Below, in pieces: positions 21,736 to 34,100 of a stretch of DNA of 64,000 bases. The notes beneath the pieces are model-generated. The model worked only from the letters and a program-made list of their open reading frames with translations, was not told where the DNA came from and did not search any database. Numbering within the stretch: position 1 is the stretch's first letter; the number at the start of each line of letters is the position of its first letter. Origin of the DNA: Neodontobutis hainanensis (Eukaryota; Chordata; Actinopteri; Gobiiformes; Odontobutidae); contig JALDNG010000015.1 of NCBI GenBank assembly GCA_024349245.1, positions 16,083,501 to 16,147,500 of the forward strand, read 5' to 3'. The position numbers and the translations under genes were made by a program.

Positions 21736-24310
21736 ATGGAGAGAGCACTAAAACTCAATTTATGCTCAATATTAACCATTTAAAAGAGGCAAATGTATGG
21801 ACTCCAGGGTATATTTCCCACTCGCTACCTCAACTTGTGTAATGCCAAAAAAGTGACAACAAACAAATACGACCATTTGTGAATCAGAAAAAACATTATT
21901 TCTAATATTAAGTGGCAAGTGTCCAAATTTTATGGGTTGCTCAAGACTTGATTTATGACAAAAATATTTGGTTAATGTATATTTAAGGCCATAATATTAT
22001 CAGAAAAGAGTAAGATCTCGTCATTAGTGCAAATATTTTAGTATTAGTAACAATTAAGAAAATAAAATGTGAGGTGTGAGTATCCACACTATGCTTTTAG
22101 TTTAATTGTAGCCCACAGTCTGGTGCTGCATTAGTGTACATGATTTTGTAAGTGTGCAACTATGTCCTCCCAAATATACAATGTTAACTGTAGCCTACCA
22201 TCTCGCTGCACTAACATCAACCTGCTGCATCCTCATTCTCTGATATTTCCTTTAATTGTTCCTTCAGTCATTTTCCCTTCCTGCTTCTTCCACTTTCTTT
22301 TTCCTGTTTCCTCATTACCTGATTTATCAGGTTTTTAGCTCAAGTTAAGATTCTTTATTTCTGTATGTTGTTTTATTTTTTATTGTTAACATACAGTATT
22401 GATTCAGTTATTATGTTCATAATATTGTAATATGTGTTTCAAAATTTCCCGAGATCTAAGTCCAGACAAGATGAGACCGTCATAAAGTAAACTGATAAAG
22501 GAAGTTCTTAATAGCCCACATGGCATCCATCTTTTCTAAGAACTAGTCTGGTCTCTGTGGACAACACATCTGAATAAAATGAGTCTGCTGAATTTAACAT
22601 ATAGTCTCGTTATTTTTGTATTCATTTGTCTAGTCTGGTCAGAGCCTTACAGACGTCTTTATCAGCAGAGTCTAGAGGACATTTCAACTCCAGCATCACG
22701 TGATTAATGGTGACAGACATGCCTGGAAACACATGAAAAAAGTTGTGTTGTGTTTTATAGTGGACTCACAATTTGAGTCCACTATAAAATACAGGCCCAT
22801 GAAAGGATTGAGGGGTCAGGGAGTGGTTTTACTTTTAAAATGTGGTCTTAACATCAGTCTTAAAACCAAATGGACTTCAGCTCTAACCACTGTATTCAAA
22901 GTTTTGGAAAGGAAGGAGGAGCAAGAGCTGGATATATGTCAAACTGCACAGTCCTCTTTATAGATATTGTTCTTTTCATTTTCTGTCCCAGTGTTTGGTT
23001 CGTTTTTTTCTGCTTCTTTGGCCTGTCTCCAGCACAAACAGTGATATCCAAGCAGCGCCCCTCGAGGCTCCCTCCTTCCACTGGCAGCTGTCCATAACTA
23101 AACACACAATGTAACAGGGCACACACACTCCCGCAGCGTCTGGAGATGTTTGCTCGGTCGACAGGCTCTACTATATTTGCCGTGGCCTGTTCAAGTACAA
23201 CGCGGGCCTGCAGCTGTGGACCACGGCCGCAGCCAACCAGAAACACCAACAAACTCTGGACAGACATGAAAAAACAGGCACTTTTAGGATTTAATAAAGC
23301 CCCAAGAGTCACCTCCCTCTGCAAAGTTAAAGTAAACATTGTTACCAAGTCCTTTAAGTACTGTACATTTAGGTAGTTTTTTTATTCACTTCCCTAGTTC
23401 TGTTGACTATAGCAACCACCAGTAATACAAATGACTTATGTTATTACAACAATATGCGGCTAAATCATCTGAAAACCTTGTGTAAGTGACGGAGCAGGAG
23501 CATGTGAGTCCTTCTGTTCCCTAGTCACATTACTGTCACGCTCTCACTTCCCTCTGAGCTATTTTCAACGTTACACTTTTTGGGTTTAACCTCCTCAAAT
23601 GTTATGCTTCTCTCCTTCAACTATTTTTGCACTATGTCCTACATTTGGTGTTTTTGTTCTGCAGTAGACACAAAAATGACCACACTATTAGACATGTTCC
23701 AGACCAGAAAGTACCAAGACAAGACTAAGACTGTGACAGACCAGAACCAGAATATAATATGTATATGTAGAAACAAATACCAGAGGACAGTTCAAGACTC
23801 ATAGAAGTGTGTGTGGGAGTTTCTGGTCTTTTGCTTTTATTTGATAGAGACAGTAGATCTACAGGGGAAAGACAGGGGAATGACATTGGGCAAATGATCC
23901 AAACCCAAATCATTATATGTGCTCTACCAGGTTAACCAAGATGAAAGAAACAATTCAATCACAATAAGGGTGTGGACAAACCCCTTGTGGTACCGAGATT
24001 TTTGTGTCCGAGATCAAGATAAGAGTTTAAGGTCAGAGACAACAGACATGACAGGAGTACTACAATGCTTAGCTCAACATAGTATCCACATATACTGCAG
24101 AAGACAAAAAAATATCTAAAAGCAGACAATTTGTACATTAAAGGTTTCAGAGCGGTATTAAAGTACAGAGGATACTTCAAAGAGTTCCACTTATCAAAAG
24201 ACTATAAAACTAAAATGTTTGTGAAAGATGTTTATTGTTATGATTTGTGTTTACTTGAAGCCTGTATTTTTTCACATTTCCATAAAATTATGAAAACACA
24301 TCAAAAAAAG
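21736..24310. other. Intergenic DNA
   Basis: No gene recognised. It contains the perfect hairpin at 22753-22789 and a GC-richer block at 23030-23260. The 150-codon minus-strand frame at 22896-23348 has no recognisable domain and overlaps other frames in the same GC-rich block, so it is not called. Confidence 0.45.
22753..22789. repeat. Perfect 16-bp inverted repeat (hairpin)
   Basis: TTTTATAGTGGACTCA (22753-22768), the loop CAATT, then TGAGTCCACTATAAAA (22774-22789). The arms match at 16 of 16 positions. A dyad this perfect in a decaying intergenic region suggests a recent origin, for example a template-switch event. Confidence 0.9.
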
Positions 24311-24317
24311 TGAGTGA

Positions 24318-24790
24318 AGTGGCACTTCCTGATTTTCTTTTTGCCGTCACTGTCTCAGACTCCATTTGCTTTCAACATCAGCCTAGGCCCCTCTCCTGCT
24401 TTCTTTTTATTACAATTTTTCCTTTTTTATTTTATAACCACAAAATACAAATGCATAACATCAAACTGAAGTTAAGAACTTACTGAAACTTTAAACTCTG
24501 ATTTTATCATCAAAACAGCACTTATCCCATTAAACATTATGTGTTGTTTATGTTTTTCCTTTCTTGCACTGTTTTGTTGTGTTAAAAGTCATATTCACCA
24601 CTGAACATACACTCTGTCGCCATGGCATCCTTATTGACATTTGTGTCAACCAATGAGAGCGCTCCTTTTTCAAGCAGCGTGTTGGGATTGGCCAAAGCTT
24701 CTAATCAGGACTAAAGAATTTAAAATCCTGGATAATAAAGCCTAGATGACGTCTTATGGTCTTGTTTTTTCACAGGTGACTCCTGTCACA
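24318..24790. repeat. Dispersed repeat family B, longest copy
   Basis: Shares ordered blocks with 28375-28605 (CTGTCTCAGACT..., TTTCCTGCTTT...TTTTTAT, AACT.T..CTCTGATTT, TAAACAT.AT.T.TG). Its 3' part, TTTAAAATCCTGGATAATAAAGCCTAGA, matches 56503-56528. It contains two CCAAT/ATTGG sequences (24651, 24687). Family class unknown. Confidence 0.5.
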
Positions 24791-26354
24791 TTAGGTGATT
24801 AAACAGTTCTTGTTTCAAATCATATGCAACCCATTTAATTTTAAATAAAATGTCAAACTTGCGCTTTGTCAAATAAGACACATATGCCTTAAAACAAAAT
24901 GTGTAGTGAACAGGACTTAAATGGGCAATAGGATCAAACAGAGATGAGGGTATCCTGTCCCACTGCTGAGGTTTGATGCTTGCTCTAATTTAAAACTAGC
25001 ACATTTCCTGGAAAAATTTGACAAGTATCCCATTTGTTCTGAAATCTATATTTCTTCTCCCTACAAAGTCCTTTTAAAACCTCGACTCATTGGCGTCTCT
25101 CAAAGTTCATTCACGTTGAGTTGAAATAAAACCAGTCACATCTTATGGCTGTACTGTATACATGTTGAACATCACTTTCCTGCACATTTGTCACTGAGGT
25201 AAACCTTCAATTGTCACACACACACACTTACACACACTCACTGACAGCTCGTTAATGACAGGTAATAAAGGTTGTGTAAACACATCTGTCGGCGCAGAGT
25301 TACCAGATAGTAAAAGCCCCACTCTGGAGGCTGTAAACCCTGCAGCTCCATTATGAGCCGGCCCTCAGTCACAATTCAGCTCGTCGTCACTACCCTTTGT
25401 GTTTGTTTGCTTGATTTGAGTCTTTGGTTGTGAGTGGTTTGTGTGATACTTTCGAGACGTCAACCGCCTTTTATTTGGTTTGCGTCTTTGACTTCTGGAA
25501 GAGTGTAGGTTTGCTGTGAAAATAGCAGGCAACAAATAAACAAGAAAGCAACCTGAAAAGAGCTTTGTTTTTGAAAAGAGCGTGTTTGAAAAGCAGCAGG
25601 TGTGCATTAGTGAGGGTTGAACTTCAATTTACATTTTCAAATCTTGAGTAAATTGACTTATTTGCAACACACAGTACATTTATAATAGCTACCCTTCAAC
25701 GTCTGTTGAAAAACAAGGACACATAAGACGGAAATTGATTAAATTATCATTTAATCAGTGAAAACCTCATCCAATATGGTGCAGCTGACCACACTATAAA
25801 AACATACATTTGTGCAGTGTTTTAATTGAAGCTGAGGCAGGTCTTATTAATGGAGTAAAATAAAGAGCATAAAGATGAAGAAGGCACTCAATCACAGAGA
25901 AGCTAAGATAAACTTTAATAAAAAAAATTACTCGGTTACAGCAGCAATTTCACACAAAACACATCAGAAAAACACAACAGACAGTAATAGCTGTAAATGT
26001 ATATAAAGTTTTACTGAGTGGAGAGTGTTAACAGATACTTTAATCAAAAGTTCACCCTTGTTTGTTTGTCATAAAGGAGAACTTGAATCTAAAGATTACA
26101 GTTATGTTACTATACAGTTGAAAACATGTTTATTTCAGTTCATCACTGAGCTCTATGGGACATTTTGCACCGCTGTTGTTGTCATGCAGATGCACACTGC
26201 CCCTCTCTGGTGACGGACAGCTTTAGAAAACGGAAGTCTCTGATGCCCTCAGAAGTTACGTGTCAGCTGTTCTAATCTGTTACATATGGCACAGACAGAC
26301 CCAGCCTTTACATTGCAGCTTTAATTACAACCTTGGTCGGGGAAGTCTGACGGT

Positions 26355-26377
26355 GGGCGGGGTCCGGGGCAGGTGGG
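26355..26377 (+). promoter_or_regulatory. GC box and G-quadruplex-type motif
   Basis: GGGCGGGGTCCGGGGCAGG is followed by TGGG, giving four runs of three or more G with loops of 1, 3 and 5 bases. The first part is a consensus Sp1 GC box. It stands out in AT-rich DNA. Confidence 0.5.
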
Positions 26378-27282
26378 ACATACACCTTTCATTTGAGGCT
26401 GTCATTTGTTTAGGTTTAAGTGTTGTTTTGACATGTGTACATTGGGGTTGGGTTTAAACAGGAAGCTGACTTTGTAGACCCTTTAATTTCCCATCTCAAA
26501 CTTCCTCAGACTGTTGTTTGTAGACCTGTTTATTATTACGTACATTTATGGCACTTCTCAAAAGATTGATACAGTTTATTTCTATGGACCTGTCTAAAAT
26601 GAAAGACTACATTTCTTTGGCATATTCATAATATTGTTGTATCAAAATTATTAGCTTTAAGTGATCAGCGTAACAATAACTTGAAGTGTGTGTCCAGTTA
26701 TTAACAGTTTTTGATATAGTTTGTTTACAATGTCATGGGCTGACTGGCTTTGGCCTTTTATGTACTGTATGTTTGCTGTGACAAAGGCAGAGACAAACAA
26801 ACAAAGGGTTCACAAACAAATCAACACAAAATGTGCGTTATGTTAGAAACAAATATTTCATGTTTACAGCCCTGATACAGACTCCAAATTTGAAAAAGCA
26901 CAGTCTGGAAAGCCACCAGATAAATATTATGCTGTTATGGGACCACTTGTCATTTAACAGTAAATATTTTTGTCCATCAAAGTAGATTTTATTCATCTTG
27001 TATGGCTTATTAAACCATTCACTTATTGATATGTGCCACTATAAATAGGCAATCACAAGCTGCTTCTGTAGAAAATGTGAAATGTAGTTTATTGTATCAG
27101 CTTTAACTTCTCTTGATTACCTGATAATACTGTTTGGTCCCTTAATCTTTATTTGTACAAAAAGACAAGCAAAACACAAAGAGGGTTTTATAAATATCTC
27201 ACCTTAGTTTAGTGGATTATGGAGTCTATTTTAACACCTTGATGTATTTTTAAATATATTCTTTTCTTTGCTCTGGTAACAG

Positions 27283-27406
27283 CTCCTGATGACTGCTCCT
27301 CCTAATGAGCCTGTGTTCACTGGGCTCAGGTGCCACATGGCTGATGGATCTGGATGTATCATTAGTCAAGTCGAGGTGGTCACCAAACAAGACGACACAA
27401 ATAGCG
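27283..27406 (+). other. Exon-like segment of unknown gene or lncRNA
   Basis: A pyrimidine-rich acceptor (ttcttttctttgctctggtaacag) precedes 124 nt ending at a strong donor, GCG|gtaagtat. Only one of three frames is open across it (41 codons, including EPVFTGLRCHMADGSG). I do not recognise the peptide. An open frame of this length is not rare by chance, so the splice sites are the main evidence. Confidence 0.25.
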
Positions 27407-28374
27407 GTAAGTATTAGAGACAATCAATAACAGTGATGCAATGAGATTAGAGACAAAGGACAGGATGCAGGGACAGAAGGCACCTCCCTCTGCAGGGCTT
27501 TGTTTGACCCCACTGTGGAAATGAATCCTGTTCAATCAATGGCACTGACTCAAAGGAAAAGCAGAAACGCAGATTAAAACATTGTTGATGCAAACTCATG
27601 CATTGATTTTAATCTCTGCTAAATCAATGATGTTAATGCCCTCTTTTGAAACAACTGGCAAAAACAGACTTTAAACTGTATTTTTGCATCTTGTTTATCT
27701 AATGAGCTGCAGATGTAGGTCACAAAGGGTAAATCTTTCATGTATGTTCCTTGCAAAACAAAAACCTGCCAAATGTGCTTGTATGGAAGATTTAGATTCA
27801 CATAAAAAGTGCCCAGAGAAGGGAGCAGGACTGACCTTATATGCACAAAACATATAGTATATATTTTGGCAAGAATAGTACAACCTGTCTATCTCAAACT
27901 GTAGCTCTAAGTGATTCCAGCTGCTCCTGAAGCGACTTCTCTGCTGGGACGATGAATTCAAAATCTGTGTAATAAAATGTTGGCCCGTGCTCAAGGCTGG
28001 TGCAGGACATGTGGTTTTAATTTAATTGAAACACCTTTAGGACGAGCGCAGAGGGAGAAGGAGAGAATAATGCGGATGAAAAAGCTGAGGCCACGAGACA
28101 AGTACACACTCAACAATACAGGGTGGATTTTAAAATTGGAAGAAATTCTGCCCTAAACTGATAAGTTAATATCAAGATGTACAGTCCCCTTTGTAACTGT
28201 TATGAGCATTAGTGTTGTCTTACATTAGACAAGTAGTAGTAGGTTAGAGTCAACTTTATTGTCAAAACACAAAAAAAAAAGATGACATTTAAAGCATGTA
28301 GATAGTATCTTCAGTAACTGTGAACATAATTTACAATTTGATATGTAGTGTTTTAAAGTGGGACTAACCCAAAT

Positions 28375-28605
28375 AGTTTTTGTGCAGTCCCTGTCTCAGA
28401 CTGCACTCACCCTCAACAGCAGCTGAGGGGCTTTCCTGCTTTTCATTTTTATAAAGCAAAAAAAAATAAAGAACCAATTTTTCTTTCGCGAAATAAAAAT
28501 ACATTACAGTAGTTTAAAGCTTATTGTAAACTTTTAGCTCTGATTTCAGCGTCAGAACCTCTTGAGCCACTGCTCCCTACTAAACATCATTTATGTGGTC
28601 TTCCC
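28375..28605. repeat. Dispersed repeat family B, second copy
   Basis: Parallel to 24318-24560 block by block (GTCTCAGACTGCACT, TTTCCTGCTTTTCATTTTTAT, TTTTAGCTCTGATTTCAGC, ACTAAACATCATTTATGTG), with many substitutions, so it is an old copy. Confidence 0.5.
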
Positions 28606-28692
28606 GTATTTACGAATTAGTGGCACCGAGTGTTGCATAGTGTGGAGCAGCCTTTTGATTGTGCAACTTACATTTTGTCAAATTAAGGACAT

Positions 28693-28970
28693 TCATTCCT
28701 TTTCTTCTGCATGGTCCCGTTAGGGGTCACGGGTGACTGGAGCAGCACCAGCAACTTTGGGCCTTACATCCTGGACAGTGGTCAGCTAGACAACCATTCA
28801 CTCTCACATTCATTCACTAGGGACACTTTAGATTTGCAAATTAACCTTTACATGCATGTCTTTGAGCGGTGGGAGGAAGCTGGAGATAACGGCAACACAG
28901 GGAGGACATGCAGACTCCTCACAGAAAGGAGCACTAACCCCTTTGCCACCGTGCACCCCAAATAAAGGAC
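28693..28970. repeat. Common teleost interspersed repeat
   Basis: Has the ordered blocks I associate with a very common fish repeat: GGGGTCACGGGTGACTGGAGC, ACAACCATTCACTCTCACATTCA, CATGTCTTTGAGCGGTGGGAGGAAGC, CACAGGGAGGACATGCA and CTTTGCCACCGTGC. The 84-codon frame across it is repeat-derived and not a gene. Repeat class not assigned. Confidence 0.7.
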
Positions 28971-30073
28971 ATTTCTGATATAGTTTGTTGGCGTATTGAG
29001 GTCTTTTGTAAGAAGACATGTGTCCAAAACACCACACATTCTGTGACCTAGTGGCTTATAGCACTGGGCCATTTGCTTCTAAAGTGTAACCATCCACTGC
29101 AGATGATTGAAGATGGTAACAGAACAACTGTAGACCATTTATCCAACAATACATTTTGCATTAGAGTAAACCGTCTAACATGAACAGTCAAGTTATTATG
29201 TCAGAATACGTTATTTTAAATAATATGTAATTTATCACAAAACCAGAAATATAATAAAGAAAATACTTTTTTTTTTTTTAACTTGGGTGCAAAAGCGTTT
29301 ATAGACCAACAGTCTGGTCTCTGTGAAAGGGGCCGAAATCACAATTGACTGGTACTTATTTGACAAAGTGGACAGACTACAGTTAATAAATGATCTTTTG
29401 ACTTTGCTTGCTTTTGAATGCTTCACCAAACGTATGTAATGTATATACTTTTTCTTGAACCTACATCCTCCGTGGGCATGAATGATTGGCAGATTTTGGA
29501 TGTAGTTTATGAAGCAAGACCCAAAAGGCAACAGTGATGTGTCATGGCTTGTTTTCATCCACCACACTCATCTTGTTTATGTCAAATCAGCAAAAGAGAG
29601 CTGTGATCTGAGTTGCGGTTTATGGCACAATTTAGCTTTGTGTTTCCCTTTCAGAAGCAGTTTACTAAGAACAATAAAAAATCTGGACCTGCCTTCTGTA
29701 AATTAAAGTATAAAGATGACATAGTGATACAACTGCTCAGTTTTGGATTGAGTCTTTAACCCTTTGCCTTTGTTTTATATCTTTAACATCTACGTTAGAT
29801 GTTTGGCACCTTCCACTCTGTCTACTGGTAACAAACAGTCCCCCGTTTCTTCTCAATGAATTGACTCTGAGTTAGATTCTCGGTTTTGGGGCGTAGTCCA
29901 TTCCAGGAACTCCGCCGGCTAAGTGGTATTTCAGATATTCACCTGGTGCAGTCTCTGACACAGACCCCTGTTGTGGGTCTGCGCAGAAAGCAGCTTTTGC
30001 CGAGGCACGAAACGCCCCTCACATTGTTCCTGGGCTGGCTGCACATAAGAACTCCTCTGCGGGCTATTGTCAG
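28971..30073. other. Intergenic DNA
   Basis: No gene recognised. AT-rich at 29100-29300, with a T-run at about 29269. A GC-richer patch at 29880-30060 precedes the CA/CG microsatellite. Confidence 0.5.
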
Positions 30074-30093
30074 TGCACACACACACGTGCACA

Positions 30094-30126
<33 letters not shown>

Positions 30127-30151
30127 GCGCACACACGCACACGCACACACA
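30074..30151. repeat. Compound (CA)n/(CG)n microsatellite
   Basis: Alternating purine-pyrimidine sequence of about 78 bp, mostly CA with embedded CGCGCG and ACGTG steps. Such sequence favours left-handed Z-DNA. It gives spurious low-complexity frames on both strands. Confidence 0.9.
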
Positions 30152-30696
30152 GTATTTCCAAGAAACGTTTTCAATAAGACACCACTAATGTGTGGTACTA
30201 AGAACTGTTATTCGGTGCATGTTTCAGCAGGATTCAGTCTTTTTCTTGCTGAAGCCAATTTGAGTTCACCACATGTTTGGGAACAATATAAGTGTGTTAT
30301 ATTGCATTATATCTAGTGTTTTATGGTGTTTTCCTCTCAGCTATTCATTTTTGTACTCTGTAGGGGCTTCAGTCTTTTGAATGAAGTGGGGCTTTAAAAT
30401 CATGCCACATTTTTACATTACATAATAAAAGAGGTCCAGCATGTTCCTGTGTCTCCTTTTATTTATGTTGTTTATTAATGTTTAAATACTATTGAGGATA
30501 ATACTTTTGTTATAGAAATGATAACAGGTCAAGACCGCAATTTAACACAAAAAACTTGAAAAAAACATACAATTTATTTTGATATCCTTTTCCCTCTTAA
30601 TCCCCTCGTAATTTATTGAATAATATCTCTCTCTGGTTGAGAACATTTAAGTCCTGTTGTCCCATACAGAGCCTTTACAAAATACTGGTGTTGGCT

Positions 30697-30779
30697 CACA
30701 AACAGTGAGTTGGGTTATAAAAAAGCTCAATTAAACAACACTCAGCTTTTTTTTTTATAACCCAACTCAAGTGTTTGTG
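30697..30779. repeat. Long inverted repeat (foldback or MITE-like)
   Basis: Left arm CACAAACAGTGAGTTGGGTT then ATAAAAAAGCTCA. The right arm is its near-complement (TCAGC, T-run, ATAACCCAACTCA, GTGTTTGTG). The arms are about 33 bp with few mismatches around a short A/T-rich centre. It is probably the collapsed remnant of a TIR transposon. Confidence 0.7.
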
Positions 30780-30827
30780 AAAAATAAAAAAACAATTGTG
30801 AAATAATAATTTTTAACAACAACAACA

Positions 30828-31140
30828 CTGCAGATTTGGTAGCACTCCTGCCTCCCAGCAAGAAGGTTGTGAGTTTAAAACCTGTCCGACTCAAACATCC
30901 TTGGTTTGTGTGAATAAAAGTAGCCTATATAATTGTGTAGAGTAAGTATACCCCATCTTGGGTGCAGGAGACTGGGGTCTCATTCCCTTGAGGAGCAACT
31001 CTAACCCTAACCCTAACCCAAGCCTGGATAAAAGAGAAAGTTGCGTCAGGAAGGGCATCCTGTGGAAACCTATGCCAATCTAAACATGCAAATCCCTTTG
31101 CTGTGGTGACCCCTGAAATAAAAGTATCCTGGCAGTGCAT
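30828..31140 (+). repeat. Teleost interspersed repeat fragments
   Basis: The first part (GGTAGCACTCCTGCCTCCCAG, AAGAAGGTTGTGAGTTT) resembles a decayed tRNA-like head of a common fish repeat. The second part has CTAACCCTAACCCTAACCC (about 31002-31020), GTTGCGTCAGGAAGGGCATCC and GCTGTGGTGACCCCTGAAATAAAAG, blocks of another abundant fish repeat tail. The telomere-like triplet belongs to that repeat. Confidence 0.6.
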
Positions 31141-34100
31141 GAACAAGTTCTACAATGACAAATAGTATATTATCTCATTTTATCTGATCAAGAAAATACA
31201 TTATGCCATGAATTAAGTGACTGTAGGAAGCCTGGAAATGAGACCAAAAATACCCCAAAATGACCAAGCCTCTACAAAAAATGTTAAACACGACACAAGA
31301 ATAAACCAGAAAATTGGAAAAGGATTCTTGTGGCATCTTGAAATATGGGTCTCTAAAAAAAGTCTTTAAATACATTCATCTGCTTGATACAATTAAAATC
31401 AGGGCTGTGTGATAAACCTTGACAAGAAAATTGGTTGTATTTTGGTTTTGTGCAGAAACACACACACTGGCACAGAGATAATAGTTTACTCGGGTCTGGT
31501 TCAGACAAACAACTGGAGTTTTTTTGTCCAGAGGTTGCCATTGGCTCCGGGTTCTTGGCCAAAACAATGGAAAATCATTTTGGAAGAAAGGAGTCAAATT
31601 TCAAAGCAGCCTATTTTTTTTTTTTTTTTTTTGTAGCTTTGGGCTAAACAGTGGACTATGCAAATATTAACCAAAACAAGTCACATTCACATTTTTTAAA
31701 GCCTCTGGCAAACACCTGTGCAGCTCAGTTCAGATTTTCATGCATTATTTTCATAAACTGAATATGCTCTACATACATCACTGTATATCACAGTGTTTTG
31801 CAAATGTGCAAATGTCTAAAACATGACTAAACCGTGGGCCTGCTGGTTTATGATCATGTGTTGCTGGAAGCCAAACTCTTAATATAGGTCTAAAAGTATC
31901 AGAGACTCTTGTACACACTTGATCTGCCATATTAGTACATCTCATGAGTCAATGCAGATTTTCATTTCAACAACAGACTATTGATGAAAAATTAACTATA
32001 TCTGGAGTTACAAATTAAGCAGCTGAGATAGCCTCCAGACAACCCCACGACTCGTAAAGGATAAGAGGAAGAAGATAAGTGAATGAGTAAATTTGTTGTC
32101 AGTATCACCAAATACCAAAATTCTGGGGGCGTCTTTATTTTTATGCTTTTCTGTTAAGGGAAATACCTACCACTAATAGTAATATGTTGCATGTATGTGA
32201 GTGTATCATATTATATGTTCATTAGACTAAAGGTCACATAGGTCAGTGGCAGTAAGCTATGTGACCAAGTCCAGGTATTAACTATAGAGAGTAGGTCATT
32301 ATATTGGGGCACAGTGTAAAGTTTGCAATATACATTAAGTGTCCGCTGACAATAGATTTTAGATTTCAGTTTCTTTCATTGTTTTCTTAACTTATAGTGT
32401 TACAGTCAGGTTTGCTAGTGACTTATTTTGATCTGCTTTTATGTGACATTTGGCTGACTTTTCTATTATTTTAAACTAGTTTTGCTTCATTGTATTGCTC
32501 TTAATTTTCCACTTTTGTGTTTATTATAGCAGTTGAAGTGACTTGTTTTAGAAAGTTTGATGTTTTAAGCTCATTCTCAAGTCCTAAAAAGATGCTTTTT
32601 GGGCATCTGTGTCTGTGCTGACTAAAGTTAGACTCCTGATAAAGAAGATTCGATGATTCAACAGGCAGAAATTATGCATTACTTTCTTCCCAGACTGCAT
32701 TTACAAAGCCATCATCTGTAGATGTAGTGTTTCTGTCTGAGCCAGAAACATCTTCTCATTCTGTGGTGGACAATGGCTGTATTTAGCTCAATCCGTGCCA
32801 CTTGGCCACTGCCTAGTGTAGATTATCACCCTGTTAAACAGCATTCAGGCCTAATTATGTGGAAAAGGAGTCCTGCCTGAGTGCACTTTCGGGCAAAAAA
32901 AGAGAAATGCAAAACAGACAAAATGTGAGCAGAAAAAAAACGCACACACGCATCAGGCTGACTTCATGCGCGCCATCACACATACATATTTACGCACAGT
33001 GGGGGCTGACACATGTGGAGGACCACCCAAGAAGGAGCTGCCTCTTTGAAAATAATGAAATTCCCTGACAGCCTGGTGCGGCACAGCCGGTGGAGGCAGC
33101 ATGCGTTGATACAGTGTGCAGAGTGTGCGTCCCTCCTGGTGACTCCAGTGGAGGCCGCACTCAGGCTCAGCGCCAGAGCGATAAACACTCAGCTTTTTCC
33201 ATCTCAAAGGCCTTCTGTTGGCGCTCGGCTGCTGTCAGTAACAACACATGATATGAGCAGTAATGACAAGGATTAAGACAGAACTACAGTTTCAATAATT
33301 TGTGCATTCCATTTATTTATTTTATTTTATTTTATTATTCTTTTATTATTTGAAAGAGACATTAGGAAGTAGACAGGAAGTAAGGGTTTGAACCTAAATC
33401 ACTGCCTACTATGTGGGGCACAGTCTACAAGCTGAGACTTAACACACTGTTTGCACTCTGTAGATGATCAGACGTTAGTAAAAAGTTAACATTCTTTCCA
33501 AATAAACCACCTTCATTAGGATACAGTCATTTCAGAAAGAACAGGTAAACAGTCAGTTGTTGTAAAATAACAAGAATAATTAGTCTTGGCAAACGTTTAG
33601 TCAGTTGAATCAGATCAAAGAATGTTAAATGATGAAGGAGGATGCTTGAAATGATGTGCTTATAGGTAAGTTCTGTTTGAAAAAACATTCTGATGAAAGC
33701 GTTTAAAAGACTATTTAGTTTGCCAAAACTATTGCGACAAGAATATAACTGTAGTCCAGTGTTGAACCATAGATTGTCCAGGTTTTAATATCATGCAATG
33801 TGTAACAATATTTGTTCAGATTAATCTACTGTGCAGTCTTTTGTTTTGTGATGTTAAAATGTGTCTTTCAAATCCAGTCTGAAATAACTATTAGGTCTGT
33901 CTTTTTTGGTTTCTATTGGCCCCTGTAACATTTTATTATGACAACATTTGTATGTACTTTACAGAATGCTTGTGAAAAACAGTATTTCTAACAGAGTATT
34001 GACTTTAATCCATAGCGCTCTGTGAGTGGGTATCTTTTAGTTCAGGCAGTGCCAAGCCCCCCCTGAGTGAAAGTGAATAGTACAACCAAGGTTACTCCAG

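Larger units (their letters stand above)
24791..28374. other. Intergenic DNA
   Basis: No gene recognised. It holds an exon-like segment at 27283-27406, a G-rich GC-box cluster at 26355-26377 and a short CA run near 25218. The rest is AT-rich. Confidence 0.45.

Noticed and set aside
22896..23348. 150-codon minus-strand frame
   Set aside because: Overlaps several frames in the same GC-richer patch, no domain, and a lysine-rich low-complexity tail.
28240..28280. GTCAACTTTATTGTC as another LINE tail
   Set aside because: The match is too short, the diagnostic GATCCC block is missing and the flank does not resemble the other copies.
28711..28965. 84-codon frame
   Set aside because: It lies wholly inside a common interspersed repeat.
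29886..30188. 100-codon frame with HTHTHT repeats and antisense VCVC frames
   Set aside because: These are translations of the CA/CG microsatellite.
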